DNA of 44,832 nucleotides from Caulobacter hibisci (GCF_016135805.1 NZ_JADWOX010000027.1:1-44832), one strand, 5' to 3'; numbered from the stretch's first letter, positions 1 to 9,770 are shown. Numbers and translations are program-made. The notes: generated by a model not told the origin, from the sequence alone.

Positions 1-382
1 GGCCGTAGGCTTCATCGTCGAACCCGTCATCGGCACCATAGCTGAGAATGATTGCGTCGAGCGCTTCACCCAGGAGATGCCGCTTGCTGAATAGAGGGTG
101 ATCAAGGATGGAACGCGGGACTTCTTCGCCTGGCGCTTTCCTTGGATCAGTCGTCGCTTCTCGAAGTCGCGATACCGTCTGAGCTACATCAGCGGGTGAG
201 CACTTCGACATCGCGCCGAGAAGCAGGTTGGTCAACGATGACGCCACCACTTGCCATGTCCCACCCGGACCGACCGCGCCGAGCAGCCCCTCGGCATCAA
301 GTGCCTTAGCAATCGCAAGGAGTTCGGCCTGAGGCGCTCCCAAAAATTCACTTACTGTAGAGGCCAGATCGTCGAGGCTCAT
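1..382 (-). CDS. Unknown protein, N-terminal part only (runs off the left edge)
   Basis: An open frame starts at an ATG whose first base is 382 and stays open for 127 codons to the window edge, so the C-terminus is missing. The product begins MSLDDLASTVSEFLG and looks helical and soluble, with no signal peptide, membrane segment or recognisable catalytic motif. The ribosome-binding site is weak. It lies 129 bp beyond the stop of the HerA gene on the same strand, so it could be a third gene of the SIR2-HerA operon or a separate gene. I do not recognise the family. The frame is free of stops and uses a G/C-rich third position, which supports real coding. Confidence 0.55.
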   Translation of the reverse strand, partial: MSLDDLASTVSEFLGAPQAELLAIAKALDAEGLLGAVGPGGTWQVVASSLTNLLLGAMSKCSPADVAQTVSRLREATTDPRKAPGEEVPRSILDHPLFSKRHLLGEALDAIILSYGADDGFDDEAYG

Positions 383-511
383 TAATCACCGCCCTAGGCT
401 GCCCGTTTGGCTAGCTATCGCGTCAGTTCATTGGATTGGCAGATTTGCGTTTCGTCAGTTCTTCGCGACCACACGCCGCCAAAGGCAGAAGTAGTGTGCT
501 GCATCCCCCAG

Positions 512-2512
512 TTAGTCAGCGGCTGCTGAGCCATGATCGAAGCCTGCAGGCATAAGCCGGATTTCAGCTGGACGTCCGTCCTCATGGAACCAACGCTCAA
601 CGATGCGAGCATCATCGCTACGAGGACGCGGCGAGGCTTGGCGAACTTTGAAAGTGGTGGGTAGGTTCACCGATGTCCCGAACACGAGGGCATGTTGCTT
701 GGGCAGCGACGGCAGGCGCTTGAGGACAGCGTCCGAGATAAAGGGCGTCATTTGCCGGATCTGCGCGAGGTCATCTGGATTCTGAATTCTGTGGACCACG
801 AAATTCGAACATTGGCTAAGCACGGTCTTGGAGAGTTCGCTGGGTCTCTGTGAGGCGAGCATCACGAACATCCCATACTTCCGCCCCTCCTTCGCGATCC
901 GCTCGAAGCCCTTGGTGGCGTCCAGCGCGAATCGAGATGGTGCCGCAGCGATATAGCGGTGAGCCTCTTCCAGGAGCAGGTGGATAGGGAAGCGACTGCG
1001 TGGATCCGCCTTTCGGAGTAGCTTGAACAGCATACGTGCGGTTACCGCGCTAACGAGTTCGACCACCTCGTCTTCTACGTCGTTCATGTCGAGAATGACG
1101 ATCTGATTGATCTTGGTGAGGACTTGGCCGTTCTGCCGTAGCCCAACCAAGCGCATCAGGAAGTCCAAGGGCGAAGGCGCATTGCCAAGCTCAGTGCTGG
1201 AGTGCCGGAGAAATCCGTATTCCGAACGTTCCTGCAGGGACTTTAAGCGCGTCACCAATGAAGCACAGTAGTCTCGGATCTGCCGGTTGCCGTGCGCCTC
1301 CTCATAAAGGATGGCGAAGTCCAGACACTCAGCAAGGTCGTCGAAGGCGAACGGCGTGTGGTCGTACGACGGCAGGTGAACATCCTCTCTCACCTTCCCC
1401 CGAACGACTTGAAGAAAACCATCCTGACCGTTACCGGCGAAATTGCCGTACTGCATGTTAGGGCCGAACCTGTTGAGCAGGGCCATGTTCAGTGTCGCCG
1501 TCGGATACTTCTGCAGCAGCGACACCACGCGCTGGAATTTCGAGACGGGCGAGTCGCCGTCGGCACCGCGGAAGCACTCGATGATGCAGGTCGCGATGAA
1601 GTGTTCCTTGGTCTCAAGAGCCGCCGCCGACTGAGTTCGAAAAAGGCTGGTCAACCCCAACGCCGCACGCAGCACTGGCAGCTGCGTCTTCTCGCTGGCC
1701 TGAAGTAGCAGCTCCCATTCCGACATCTCAAGGAACCAGTGGGGGAGTCGAAAGCCGCCCGGCGAACCGTCCAGGACCAAGCGCTCCACGCCGATCTGGC
1801 CGCGCTCCGCCAACGGCGTGAGGGCGGTCCCATATTCACCATTCACGTCGAAGACGACGAAGGTGGCGCCCCTGGCGTGGTGCTCATCGGCTTTTTCGAA
1901 CAACGCCTGCAGCATGGCGGCGACAGTGCAGGATTTGCCGCTGCCTGTATTGCCAAGCACGGCCACATGACCGCCGAAGAAATCGTCCAGGCGAACCTTG
2001 ACCTCATAGTCCTCAAAGACGACCGATTTGCCGATGGAGAGAACACGGTAGCGGCTGGCGTCCGGAGGCGTGCATGCCTCGCCATTGATGCTTGCCGAAG
2101 GTTCCACCGGCACGTCGGTTTCGAAGATGCGGTCCAGTTCGCGGTCGAGCGCATAGAGGGCGTCGGCGTACAGCGACGGAAAAATCGAGACCCCGAACCG
2201 GAAGGCTCCGCCTGAGACAGGCAGCATGCCGACAGGCACGAGATCTAGAAACTTCGACGACGTGGCCCGTTCCAGGTCTCCTCGGTCGCCAGGAGCGCTG
2301 GCGTCGCGTTCGCGCAGACCGATCACCTCGGCGACGACATATTCTGACTGGGCCGGGATCATAAGGAAGGATCCCAGACGGGCGACGTAGTGGACGTCGT
2401 CGAAGCCGACCACGGTGAAGTTGTCGGTGCCGGCGTGCATCTCGACCACGAACCGGTCGGCGGTGACGGCGACCACCTTGCCGATGGCGCGCTTGCGATC
2501 GTCGTGGGTCAC
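512..2512 (-). CDS. herA: HerA-type hexameric ATPase of a SIR2-HerA defence pair
   Basis: A 666-residue FtsK/HerA-superfamily ATPase. An N-terminal beta-rich HAS-barrel-like region (about residues 8-70) precedes a Walker A motif GNTGSGKS at 187-194. A Walker B-like segment HLLLEEAH lies in the C-terminal third, followed by a sensor-like stretch (MLASQRPSEL) typical of HerA. The start is GTG at 2512, which overlaps the SIR2 stop as GTGA, so the two are probably translationally coupled. Known SIR2-HerA pairs form a large complex and act against phage, with SIR2 consuming NAD+. That role here is inferred from gene pairing and motifs. A general HerA/NurA repair role is less likely because no NurA neighbour is visible. 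Confidence 0.88.
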   Translation of the reverse strand: MTHDDRKRAIGKVVAVTADRFVVEMHAGTDNFTVVGFDDVHYVARLGSFLMIPAQSEYVVAEVIGLRERDASAPGDRGDLERATSSKFLDLVPVGMLPVSGGAFRFGVSIFPSLYADALYALDRELDRIFETDVPVEPSASINGEACTPPDASRYRVLSIGKSVVFEDYEVKVRLDDFFGGHVAVLGNTGSGKSCTVAAMLQALFEKADEHHARGATFVVFDVNGEYGTALTPLAERGQIGVERLVLDGSPGGFRLPHWFLEMSEWELLLQASEKTQLPVLRAALGLTSLFRTQSAAALETKEHFIATCIIECFRGADGDSPVSKFQRVVSLLQKYPTATLNMALLNRFGPNMQYGNFAGNGQDGFLQVVRGKVREDVHLPSYDHTPFAFDDLAECLDFAILYEEAHGNRQIRDYCASLVTRLKSLQERSEYGFLRHSSTELGNAPSPLDFLMRLVGLRQNGQVLTKINQIVILDMNDVEDEVVELVSAVTARMLFKLLRKADPRSRFPIHLLLEEAHRYIAAAPSRFALDATKGFERIAKEGRKYGMFVMLASQRPSELSKTVLSQCSNFVVHRIQNPDDLAQIRQMTPFISDAVLKRLPSLPKQHALVFGTSVNLPTTFKVRQASPRPRSDDARIVERWFHEDGRPAEIRLMPAGFDHGSAAAD

Positions 2513-3969
2513 GCCTCGCCATCCTTGTTGGGTGCCATGGCCCTCATGACTTTCTGGACAGCTTCGTCGATCCGTTCGCTGGGGCGCTGCGGTAGGAAGT
2601 GTTCGACGATGGTGTTGAAATAGTGCGCCCGCGAGCCCTCCGTGGGGCCGTCGCCGCCGATGATCCAGATGCGAGGGTCACCCAGTTTGCGCAGTTTGGC
2701 GATATCGCCTCCGGAGTCTGGTGAGGCGAAGATGATCAGCCGGAACGTCGGGATCGTCAGCGCCTGATAGATGATATTGTTGAGGTGCTCGTCGCCGAAG
2801 GCGAAGCCGGCGGTGATCAGCACGCTCTGCTCGCGGACCACGCGCGACTGAAACTCCCGGAAGAGATCGGCGTAGGGCGAGGCCAGGGATGCATTTTGCT
2901 TGGCGGGCGTGGGGTAGATCAGCATCCGCGACGCCTCGGCGACGGGCCAGTTTTCCCGAATGGGCAGCAGACCGTGATCGTCTTCTGTCCAGCTGACCGA
3001 TCCGTGCAGCTTGCCCAGGTAAACGAAGGCATCGACGGCCGCCCATTTGCGGTTTCCGACATCGAGCTGCTCGGCGAGGGCGTATCGGAAGCTCGCCGGA
3101 TTGAAGCGGCGCTCGACGAAGCCCGTGAAGCCGTTGGCGTACGGGATCCCGAGACGGTCCATCGCGATCTCGTTGAAGAGGTCGTAATTGGTGGTGAACA
3201 CCCACGGTCGCGGCAACGAGCGGTCCCGCAGCACGAGTTTGCGGTAGAACTTCTCGTAGAGGTCCCGGACAGAGGTGTCGCCGCGGCTAAAGGCGCCAGC
3301 GGTGAGCCGCTCCCACAGAAAGTCCTGCACCTTCTGGATGATGCCGTTCACAAGCTGGAGTTGGGCACCATGCGCCGCCTTTGCGCTACGGGTCAGGACG
3401 AAGCGCTGACCAAACAGCACCTCCATCAATCGCTCGAGGTTTTTGTTGTAGCCGTCTTCCAGATCGACCCCCAGGTCGTCCAGCACAGCCATCTCCTCGG
3501 CGGTCAGTCGCCAGGTCTGCGGCGGTGCGGCGTCGGCGTCGGCGTCGACGTCGTCGCCTTCGCCTTCGCCTTCGCCTTCGCCTTCGCCTTCGGGACGGAC
3601 AACATGGTTGGCCCCGTCGGAACCCCGGACCTCGAACTGGCCGCCGTTAGCCTGATCCACCGCCTCGCCGGGGGAGAGCGCCGTGGCCGCCGCGATGGTT
3701 TCAGACATGGCTTCGCGACAGAACTCCGACGCGAGCGGCAGCATCGTTGGAATGCCGCGTTCGATCCTGTCCCGCATCAGCGAAGAACAGCCCGCGCCGA
3801 GCAGGAAGGCGACGTTCTTGGCGTTCATCGCCTCCGAAATCATCTGCCGGACGCTGGCGATCGTGTTCTGCCGGCCGTTCGTACCGTCCTCATCCCAGGT
3901 CACATCGACGGGGGTTTCGGCGCCGTCCCGCAGAAATTGAAAGCTTCGCCCGGTCCGCTCTGTGCTCAT
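2509..3969 (-). CDS. SIR2-family NADase, effector of the SIR2-HerA pair
   Basis: A 486-residue SIR2-like protein. Visible motifs are the Rossmann glycine motif LLGAGCSS at about residues 56-63, the NAD-site TTNYDL with the conserved Asn, and KLHGS with the catalytic-type His. A late ITAGFAFGD segment is typical of defence-type SIR2_2 domains. In SIR2-HerA systems this domain cleaves NAD+ when phage is sensed, causing abortive infection; applying that here is an inference. An acidic low-complexity linker (alternating Glu-Gly, then Asp-Ala) at about residues 125-145 is encoded by six GCCTTC units on the plus strand. It is the first gene of the pair, upstream of HerA on the minus strand. Confidence 0.88.
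   Translation of the reverse strand: MSTERTGRSFQFLRDGAETPVDVTWDEDGTNGRQNTIASVRQMISEAMNAKNVAFLLGAGCSSLMRDRIERGIPTMLPLASEFCREAMSETIAAATALSPGEAVDQANGGQFEVRGSDGANHVVRPEGEGEGEGEGEGDDVDADADAAPPQTWRLTAEEMAVLDDLGVDLEDGYNKNLERLMEVLFGQRFVLTRSAKAAHGAQLQLVNGIIQKVQDFLWERLTAGAFSRGDTSVRDLYEKFYRKLVLRDRSLPRPWVFTTNYDLFNEIAMDRLGIPYANGFTGFVERRFNPASFRYALAEQLDVGNRKWAAVDAFVYLGKLHGSVSWTEDDHGLLPIRENWPVAEASRMLIYPTPAKQNASLASPYADLFREFQSRVVREQSVLITAGFAFGDEHLNNIIYQALTIPTFRLIIFASPDSGGDIAKLRKLGDPRIWIIGGDGPTEGSRAHYFNTIVEHFLPQRPSERIDEAVQKVMRAMAPNKDGEA
3556..3591. repeat. Hexanucleotide microsatellite (GCCTTC)6 inside the SIR2 gene
   Basis: Six perfect tandem GCCTTC units encode alternating Glu-Gly on the minus strand. A related GTCGGC/GTCGAC run just left of it encodes Asp-Ala. 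The unit is 6 bp, so slippage would change linker length without breaking the frame. Confidence 0.9.
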
Positions 3970-4086
3970 CGCCCCCCCAAAGTCTCCTCGCCGTTCGACG
4001 CAAGGCCGTGCGCGCTAGTAAGGCGCGTAGCTAGGCCTAGCCGCAACCGGTAGTGCCTACAATGAGGCAACCACACCCACGACCTG

Positions 4087-5034
4087 TCAGGCTCGTTCGG
4101 AGAAGCGCTCGAAGGCCGTGATGCGCTTAGGGCTAAGCTGGGGATCGTAGCCGTAGATCTCCTGGGTCAGGAACAGCAGTTCGGCGTCGCGGTCGGCCTC
4201 GGCGACGTCGGTGAACCAGGCCTTGGGGCCGGCGGCGTCTTCGCCGTTCCAGCGGTAGCCGCGGGCCTTGAGCTTGTCCTTCATCTCGAACGGCGAACGT
4301 TCGGCGACGATCCGCCAGGTGGGGGCGCGGGCCGCATCCAGCAGTTGGGCCAGGCCCGTTCGGCCGTCCTGGAGGGGGCGGCCCAAGATCTCCAGGCCGG
4401 CCAGACAGTCGTTCTCGGCCCGGTGGCCGTCGAAGAAGAAGCCGCACTGACTGGCGAGATAGGCGAGCTTGGTCCCCTCGAAACCCTGACCTTTCCAGTC
4501 CACCTGGCTCATCGAGCAGGCCCAGCCCTTGAGCTTGAAGGCCTCGGTCAGGCGCTCAGCGAACAGGCGGTCGAAGGCGGCGTTGTGGGCGATGATGATC
4601 ACCGCCGGAGCGATGAACGCGGCCACCGCTCCGGGATCGATGATCTGGCCGGCCACCATGTCGTCGGTGAGGCCGGTGATCTTGGTGATCTCCGGCGGGA
4701 TCGGCTTGGTCGGCTGGTTGAGCGCCACGAAGGGGGCGTGGACGGCGCAGAGGCGGCCGTGGGGATCGTAGTCGAACGGCACCATGGCCAGTTCGAGGAT
4801 CTCGTCCTTGTGGCCGTCCGTGCCCGTGGTCTCGGTGTCGAGGTAGACTCCGCGCTTGAGCGTGGCTGGGTCGAAGTCCGCGTGCAGCGTACAGGTCTCG
4901 AAGCGACGCAGGAGGCGATAACGGCCGCTGGCCTCTAGTTGGGCAGCCATGGCCTCCAGGGCGGCTGGGTCGGGTTGATCCGGGGATGTCGGCGCGGCGT
5001 AGGGCATGGGCGTCCGGAAGAATCGTCTGGCCAT
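4087..5034 (-). CDS. DEDDh 3'-5' exonuclease (DnaQ / Pol III epsilon-like)
   Basis: A 315-residue protein with the three exonuclease motifs in order: Exo I YLDTETTG (about residues 65-71), Exo II IIAHNAAFDR, and Exo III HRAENDC (H-x-A-x-x-D of the DEDDh class). These residues bind two metal ions and remove nucleotides from 3' ends of DNA or RNA. A C-terminal domain of about 70 residues (FEMKDKLKARGYRWNG...) is typical of stand-alone DnaQ-like proteins annotated as 3'-5' exonucleases and is absent from the replicative epsilon subunit. The annotated ATG at 5034 is the longest start; an internal Met at residue 10 is possible. It sits upstream of SIR2-HerA on the same strand with a gap of about 120 bp, so a link to defence is possible but unproven. 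Confidence 0.85.
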   Translation of the reverse strand: MARRFFRTPMPYAAPTSPDQPDPAALEAMAAQLEASGRYRLLRRFETCTLHADFDPATLKRGVYLDTETTGTDGHKDEILELAMVPFDYDPHGRLCAVHAPFVALNQPTKPIPPEITKITGLTDDMVAGQIIDPGAVAAFIAPAVIIIAHNAAFDRLFAERLTEAFKLKGWACSMSQVDWKGQGFEGTKLAYLASQCGFFFDGHRAENDCLAGLEILGRPLQDGRTGLAQLLDAARAPTWRIVAERSPFEMKDKLKARGYRWNGEDAAGPKAWFTDVAEADRDAELLFLTQEIYGYDPQLSPKRITAFERFSERA

Positions 5035-5481
5035 CCTGCCACACGACGGGGGTCAGGAGAGCGTGGACATGGCTGGTGACGGCGGCTGCGGAAATACGCC
5101 AGCGTGCGCGGGTGCTCCGGGGGTCAAGCTTGCCGCCCTCCACCGTCTTCTACGCCTGGCAGTCGGGCAGACCATCGGCGATGTGCCGAAACGTCATCCA
5201 GAAAGCCCCGGAAGCGGCCGCCGCCACGGTGGGTGCGCGCCATGGGGTGAGATCCATATTGATTCCGACACCCAGGGCGTGCCGGGCACGCCGGCCGTCA
5301 GCGAAACCCTCCTGCAGGACATCGACGCCTGCGATGTCTTCCGGGGTGATCTGAGCTTCGTGGCCGAGGCCCTCCGACGACTGCGCTACAGACGAGCACC
5401 CGGATGTGGATGAAAGCAATGGGCCTTAATCCCAGCGCGCCTCAGACGTCCTACCCGATAATGAAGCAGCAGACCTCCGCT
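5035..5481. other. Stretch of about 450 bp without a confident gene; one doubtful small ORF
   Basis: This gap between the exonuclease start and the stop of the large DUF3883 gene holds one minus-strand ORF (5150-5419, 89 codons). Its product contains a segment reading ITPEDIAG, which faintly recalls the start of DUF442-type (beta-lactamase-hydrolase-like) domains, but the rest does not follow that family. It may be a decayed gene fragment or chance. No RNA gene or convincing promoter was recognised. Confidence 0.35.
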
Positions 5482-8400
5482 TCACGACCGCGGCTCGACA
5501 AAGGCGCGCAGGGTGCTGAGCTCGAGACGGAGGCCTTCTCCCTGGAGCGCCGCCGGATTGCGGAAACGCTTCGCAACAGGTTGCAGGCTGTCAGCTTCAT
5601 AGACCCTGACTAGCTCATAGCGCGGGCCTTCACGCATCGCCTTTTCGAACTCGCGACGCGACCACTCAAAGCGCCCGTCGCGCCCCGTCGTCGATTTAAC
5701 CTCGATCCAGAGCACATTGCCGGCTCCGTCGATGGATCGAATATCGTGATCGGCTCCTGGCTCCGTGCGCGATGTCCAGATCACTACCTCCTCTGGGCGC
5801 TCGTAACCGAGCTCTCGAACCCGCTGGATCTCAAGATGGTAGATTAATTCTTCGCCACGGGTCCCGACCATCCGATCGCGTTCGACCTCATAGGCCGATG
5901 GCGGGGTCCAGTAAGATGGCCCCCGATACCCTGGATCACGCCCTCCTGAACCGCTGATCACTGGCGCGGCGCCAACCACCGGCGCCTCGCTCAAGATCAC
6001 GGCCGCCAACACTGGAAGCGTCGGTGGACGTCGTACCGGAGGCGGTATCACCGGAGCGGGCGCTGGAGGAGGCGACGGCGACGGCAGCGAAGCCGGCGGC
6101 GGCTCCACAGCTCGAGGCGTGGTGTCCAGCTGATCAAGCACGGTTCTTAGGATGTCTTCGGTTCGGGTCTTGGTGTCGAACAGATCCTCCTGCTCCTGGG
6201 AAGCTTCACTGAGCGAAGATGGCGGCGATATTCCCTGACTCAGCAGGAAGGATCGCGCGTCGGCGGCGCTTACGCATCGCAGCAGGAGAGAGATAAGCGG
6301 CGAAAGCGCTCGGCGATCTGAAATCCGCGCGGCTCCGGCAATTTCCGCGATCGCCGCAGCGAGCCTTTGCTCCAGCTCCATCCGACTGCGCGGCATCGCG
6401 ACAGAAATGCCACCCGACGAGACCGCGAAGTCGGTGTCGACCTGCACCGCCTTGCCTGCGATCCTATAGGTTAACTGTAAGTCGGCGACGATATCGATGC
6501 CGACGACGGCGCTCAGACGTTGGGCCAGCTTTGATGCACTCACTGGGCCGAAGGTGCCGACTTGCCGCCGACGGGCATGGCAAAGTTCCGCTAGGCCCAG
6601 AGCGAAGTTCGGATTGCGGATCTGGCTCAGCGCGTCATCGAGCGCGGCCCGAACCCAGCCTAGAGCTGGCCTGATTTCACCAAGCTTCGGAGTGGGCGAG
6701 CCGCATCGGGTGGAAAGGGTCGAGATGTCGAGGCGGAGAAAGAAACTACGGCTTTCTTCCGCCGCGTCGGCGAATGCGATCTTGGCGCCGGCTAGTTCCA
6801 AAGCTGTCGCCAATGCAGGAAAATCGTCCTCGACGAAACTTCCCGCGACCAAGTCGTCGGCCCGATGCAAACCGCCTGCCCTGTCGAGCAGAAACCGCAG
6901 ATCAACCGGCAGGTCTTCCGTCCACGAAGTGAGAAGTCGGCGACGGTAAGCGTCCCTCAGCAATGGCCGGTCGATCAGCGGCAACGTACCGTTTCTCGAT
7001 GCCGCGCGGGCCTCGAACCAGCGGAAAGTGGAAATCCAATGCCGCGTCCGCATCTGGGGCTGCGCCCCCAAGGTCAGATAGGCCTGAGCCAACTCATCGC
7101 TGCCACGGAAAACCGCCAACGTGACCGCTTGAAAACGCGCGACCGTGGCGGCCACGATAACGTCCTGCGGCGCGTGATATTCGTTCTGGACGTATAGAAC
7201 GGGCTCCGCAGCCAGCATCGCGATGTCGGCTGGTTGCCGGCGCAAGGCGTCCGCGAGGGTCTGGTAAAACTCGCTGAGCCGAGGCGGTGGCGCTTTGTCC
7301 ACGCGCCTGCGGCGCAGCAGAGCCAAAAGCGTGGCAGCGTCGGGCACCGAGCGACAGCCCAAGCGACGGTAGAGGGAAACGTTGCCATCGGCGACGATCA
7401 CGGCCGGGTCGTCCAACCATTCCAAATTGCTTGGTGTCGCCAGGTGCAGTTCCGAGGCCGACGAAAGCCCTCCCGCGCGATTGCGCAGGCAAGGCAGTTT
7501 TGCCAACTCGTCGGCCACGGATAGCTTCAGAAGCCCTTCGTGCCGCACAAGGAACGCCTCGAACGCGCCTCCCCCACCTGGATGATCTCCCAATCGCCTG
7601 GCGAGCGCTATGAGATCATCCGCGATGACTTTGCGACGAACCGAAAGCCGCTCCAGCAGCTCGGGGCGCTTCACCAGATCGGCATGTGGCGCATCGACAA
7701 CGTGATGCAACACCGCCGCGTCGTGGCGTGGCAGCATCGCCAGGTCGATGGGCCGGACCCAGTCGCCGGAATGACTACGAACCACTGGGCTCTTGCGAAC
7801 AGCCGCCAGGACGCGCGGAGCCAACTTCGTTTCGGGCAGAAGCAGCCAGCGATAGAGCGCACCGCGCTCCTTGGCGTCGATGACGCCGGTCTCGGCGCGA
7901 GAGCAAGCGTCGACGGCCCAATCGGCATAGTCGAAGGGTACGCACATTCGAGCAAACAGGCTTACGTCGGCCAACTTGGGGTGAAGCCGGGTCGACATCG
8001 GTGCGGGACAAGCAGCCCAAATACTTGGGTCTACAAGCGTTAGTTTGTGGACGGGCGCCAAACTCTGATCGGCCGCCAAAGTCGATCGCGTGTCGCGGAG
8101 GTCCTTACGGTTGGCGGGCGATAACCGGCTACGCAGGCTGGACAGCACCTCGGCGCTTCTCACCTGATCAGCGACATCGACGGGCCCGCTTTCGAAGGAG
8201 GGATAATGGTAGTCGGCTTCAGATGCGGATAACTTGGTGGCTAGCGTATCCTTACCATTCGCCCCAGCGCAGCGCAGGCGGACCAGCGCATTGATCGTGA
8301 AGTGTTTGGCCCCCATGGACCTAACCAAATCCATGACCACAGGGGAGTCCATCAGACGCTTGTCGAGGCTGTTGTTGGTGCCCATGAAGCCGTCCAACTT

Positions 8401-9729
8401 CGGCTCCCCTGCGACGACAAGGTTTTCGGCCTTTGCGAACACAATCGCCCCGCGTTTGGAGGCCTGGGTTGGCCAAGCTGCTTGCGTACGAAGGTGATTG
8501 ATGACGGCCGTTTGATAACGGTCGGGCGCCGCAGGTCTCCCAGGCGATATTCCCTCATAGGCCAGCGCCCCGAAACGCCCCAGCCAGTCTTTCTGCAAGA
8601 CTTCCGTCGTCAGACGAGCGGCTTCATCCAGGAGCCAGTCATTCCAAGGCGTCTGCACCACAGCCGAACGATCCTGGTCCAACTTGAACGGCGCGCTGAT
8701 ACTGAATGGAAAGCCCGTCAGCCCCTGGGGCGCTTGCAGCGGGTAGTAGAAATTGCCGTTGCGGCTCACATCCAGGCGACGGCGGATCAAAGGCACGGAC
8801 ACCGCGACGTTCAAGCGCCCTCGTTCCGCAGCATAGTAGCTGGGGAAATCCACACCGCGACGCTCGGATGGAATAGCGACCGACCGTATGAACTCCAGTT
8901 CCTCGACCTTCAGAATTCGCGGGGTGCCACCGCTGGCCGAGCGATCTTCCAGTCGTCCTTTGCGGCGGATGAGCGTTACCCCACGAACGGCGCTCGGCTC
9001 GGCCTTGGCCGATTGCGACCAGATAATCCGGCGCCCCGTGCGTTGGGCGTTGACGTCTAGGCTGGTGACACCCTTGGCGCTCCCGGCGCCCGCCAGCTTG
9101 ACCAAGGTTGGCAGGAGCGCTTGAGCGATTTCGTCCATCGCCTTGTGTTCACGCTCGACATCAAACGGCTGCAAATCCCGCAGCACCGCCGTCCGATACG
9201 GAACATGGATGCTGACCCCAGGAAGACCTAAGGAAGTCGGATCCTCGAGGTTCCGTGTCCCCATCTGTCTAACGTCCAGGATTGCGACCCGGCCGTTGGA
9301 GCGCACATGGATACGGTCACCGAAAAAGAACAGTGATCGGATGCCGAAATTCTTGGACCCGATACCGTTGGACTTGGGGTCAACTCTCTCAGCGCCATGA
9401 CTACCGATCACGTCGCCGGTGCCGACGATCACGTCCAGTCGCGCCCAGCCATCGGCCGCGATAGGCCGGCCCGAGCCGGTGATCGTCAGTTCGGACGGCC
9501 CAAACACGATGCCAATATGGCTGCCACCGCCATCGAATTCGTTTTGAACGATTTCGCGCAAAACATCGGCCGCCGAATGCCCCAGCACGAAATCATCGAT
9601 GATGCTCGAGCCGACACGTTGGTTTATCTGCCCCTCGATCTCCGGCGGAACCCACGCGCCACCAGCTAGATCATCCGCACCGGCGACAGAGTCCGCTTGG
9701 GAGCCCGAGCCAATCGACGATGACACCAT
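5482..9729 (-). CDS. Giant NO VEIN-like protein: N-terminal GHKL ATPase, C-terminal DUF3883 nuclease-like domain
   Basis: A 1415-residue protein. Near the N-terminus a GHKL (Hsp90/gyrase B/MutL-type) ATP-binding fold is suggested by the N-box REIVQNEFDGG (Glu59, Asn63, Asp66) and a glycine loop SNGIGSKNFGI. The intervening G1 motif is altered to ITGSGRPI, lacking the usual Asp, so ATP hydrolysis is uncertain. A long middle region of about 1000 residues is unrecognised. After a Pro-rich linker, the last 130 residues form a DUF3883 domain: RGEELIYH, ADHDIRS, then WIEVKST, the PD-(D/E)xK-like nuclease arrangement. This layout matches plant NO VEIN and bacterial relatives often near defence genes. 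The start has a good GGAGG site. Role inferred: nucleic-acid-targeting defence. Confidence 0.8.
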   Translation of the reverse strand: MVSSSIGSGSQADSVAGADDLAGGAWVPPEIEGQINQRVGSSIIDDFVLGHSAADVLREIVQNEFDGGGSHIGIVFGPSELTITGSGRPIAADGWARLDVIVGTGDVIGSHGAERVDPKSNGIGSKNFGIRSLFFFGDRIHVRSNGRVAILDVRQMGTRNLEDPTSLGLPGVSIHVPYRTAVLRDLQPFDVEREHKAMDEIAQALLPTLVKLAGAGSAKGVTSLDVNAQRTGRRIIWSQSAKAEPSAVRGVTLIRRKGRLEDRSASGGTPRILKVEELEFIRSVAIPSERRGVDFPSYYAAERGRLNVAVSVPLIRRRLDVSRNGNFYYPLQAPQGLTGFPFSISAPFKLDQDRSAVVQTPWNDWLLDEAARLTTEVLQKDWLGRFGALAYEGISPGRPAAPDRYQTAVINHLRTQAAWPTQASKRGAIVFAKAENLVVAGEPKLDGFMGTNNSLDKRLMDSPVVMDLVRSMGAKHFTINALVRLRCAGANGKDTLATKLSASEADYHYPSFESGPVDVADQVRSAEVLSSLRSRLSPANRKDLRDTRSTLAADQSLAPVHKLTLVDPSIWAACPAPMSTRLHPKLADVSLFARMCVPFDYADWAVDACSRAETGVIDAKERGALYRWLLLPETKLAPRVLAAVRKSPVVRSHSGDWVRPIDLAMLPRHDAAVLHHVVDAPHADLVKRPELLERLSVRRKVIADDLIALARRLGDHPGGGGAFEAFLVRHEGLLKLSVADELAKLPCLRNRAGGLSSASELHLATPSNLEWLDDPAVIVADGNVSLYRRLGCRSVPDAATLLALLRRRRVDKAPPPRLSEFYQTLADALRRQPADIAMLAAEPVLYVQNEYHAPQDVIVAATVARFQAVTLAVFRGSDELAQAYLTLGAQPQMRTRHWISTFRWFEARAASRNGTLPLIDRPLLRDAYRRRLLTSWTEDLPVDLRFLLDRAGGLHRADDLVAGSFVEDDFPALATALELAGAKIAFADAAEESRSFFLRLDISTLSTRCGSPTPKLGEIRPALGWVRAALDDALSQIRNPNFALGLAELCHARRRQVGTFGPVSASKLAQRLSAVVGIDIVADLQLTYRIAGKAVQVDTDFAVSSGGISVAMPRSRMELEQRLAAAIAEIAGAARISDRRALSPLISLLLRCVSAADARSFLLSQGISPPSSLSEASQEQEDLFDTKTRTEDILRTVLDQLDTTPRAVEPPPASLPSPSPPPAPAPVIPPPVRRPPTLPVLAAVILSEAPVVGAAPVISGSGGRDPGYRGPSYWTPPSAYEVERDRMVGTRGEELIYHLEIQRVRELGYERPEEVVIWTSRTEPGADHDIRSIDGAGNVLWIEVKSTTGRDGRFEWSRREFEKAMREGPRYELVRVYEADSLQPVAKRFRNPAALQGEGLRLELSTLRAFVEPRS

Positions 9730-9770
9730 TGCCCCTCCGGTAGATTACCGGCAGCCAACACAATCGTACA

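Noticed and set aside
2785..4053. 422-codon plus-strand frame opposite SIR2
   Set aside because: Shadow of the SIR2 gene in G/C-rich DNA; no family signature, while the minus strand has clear SIR2 motifs.
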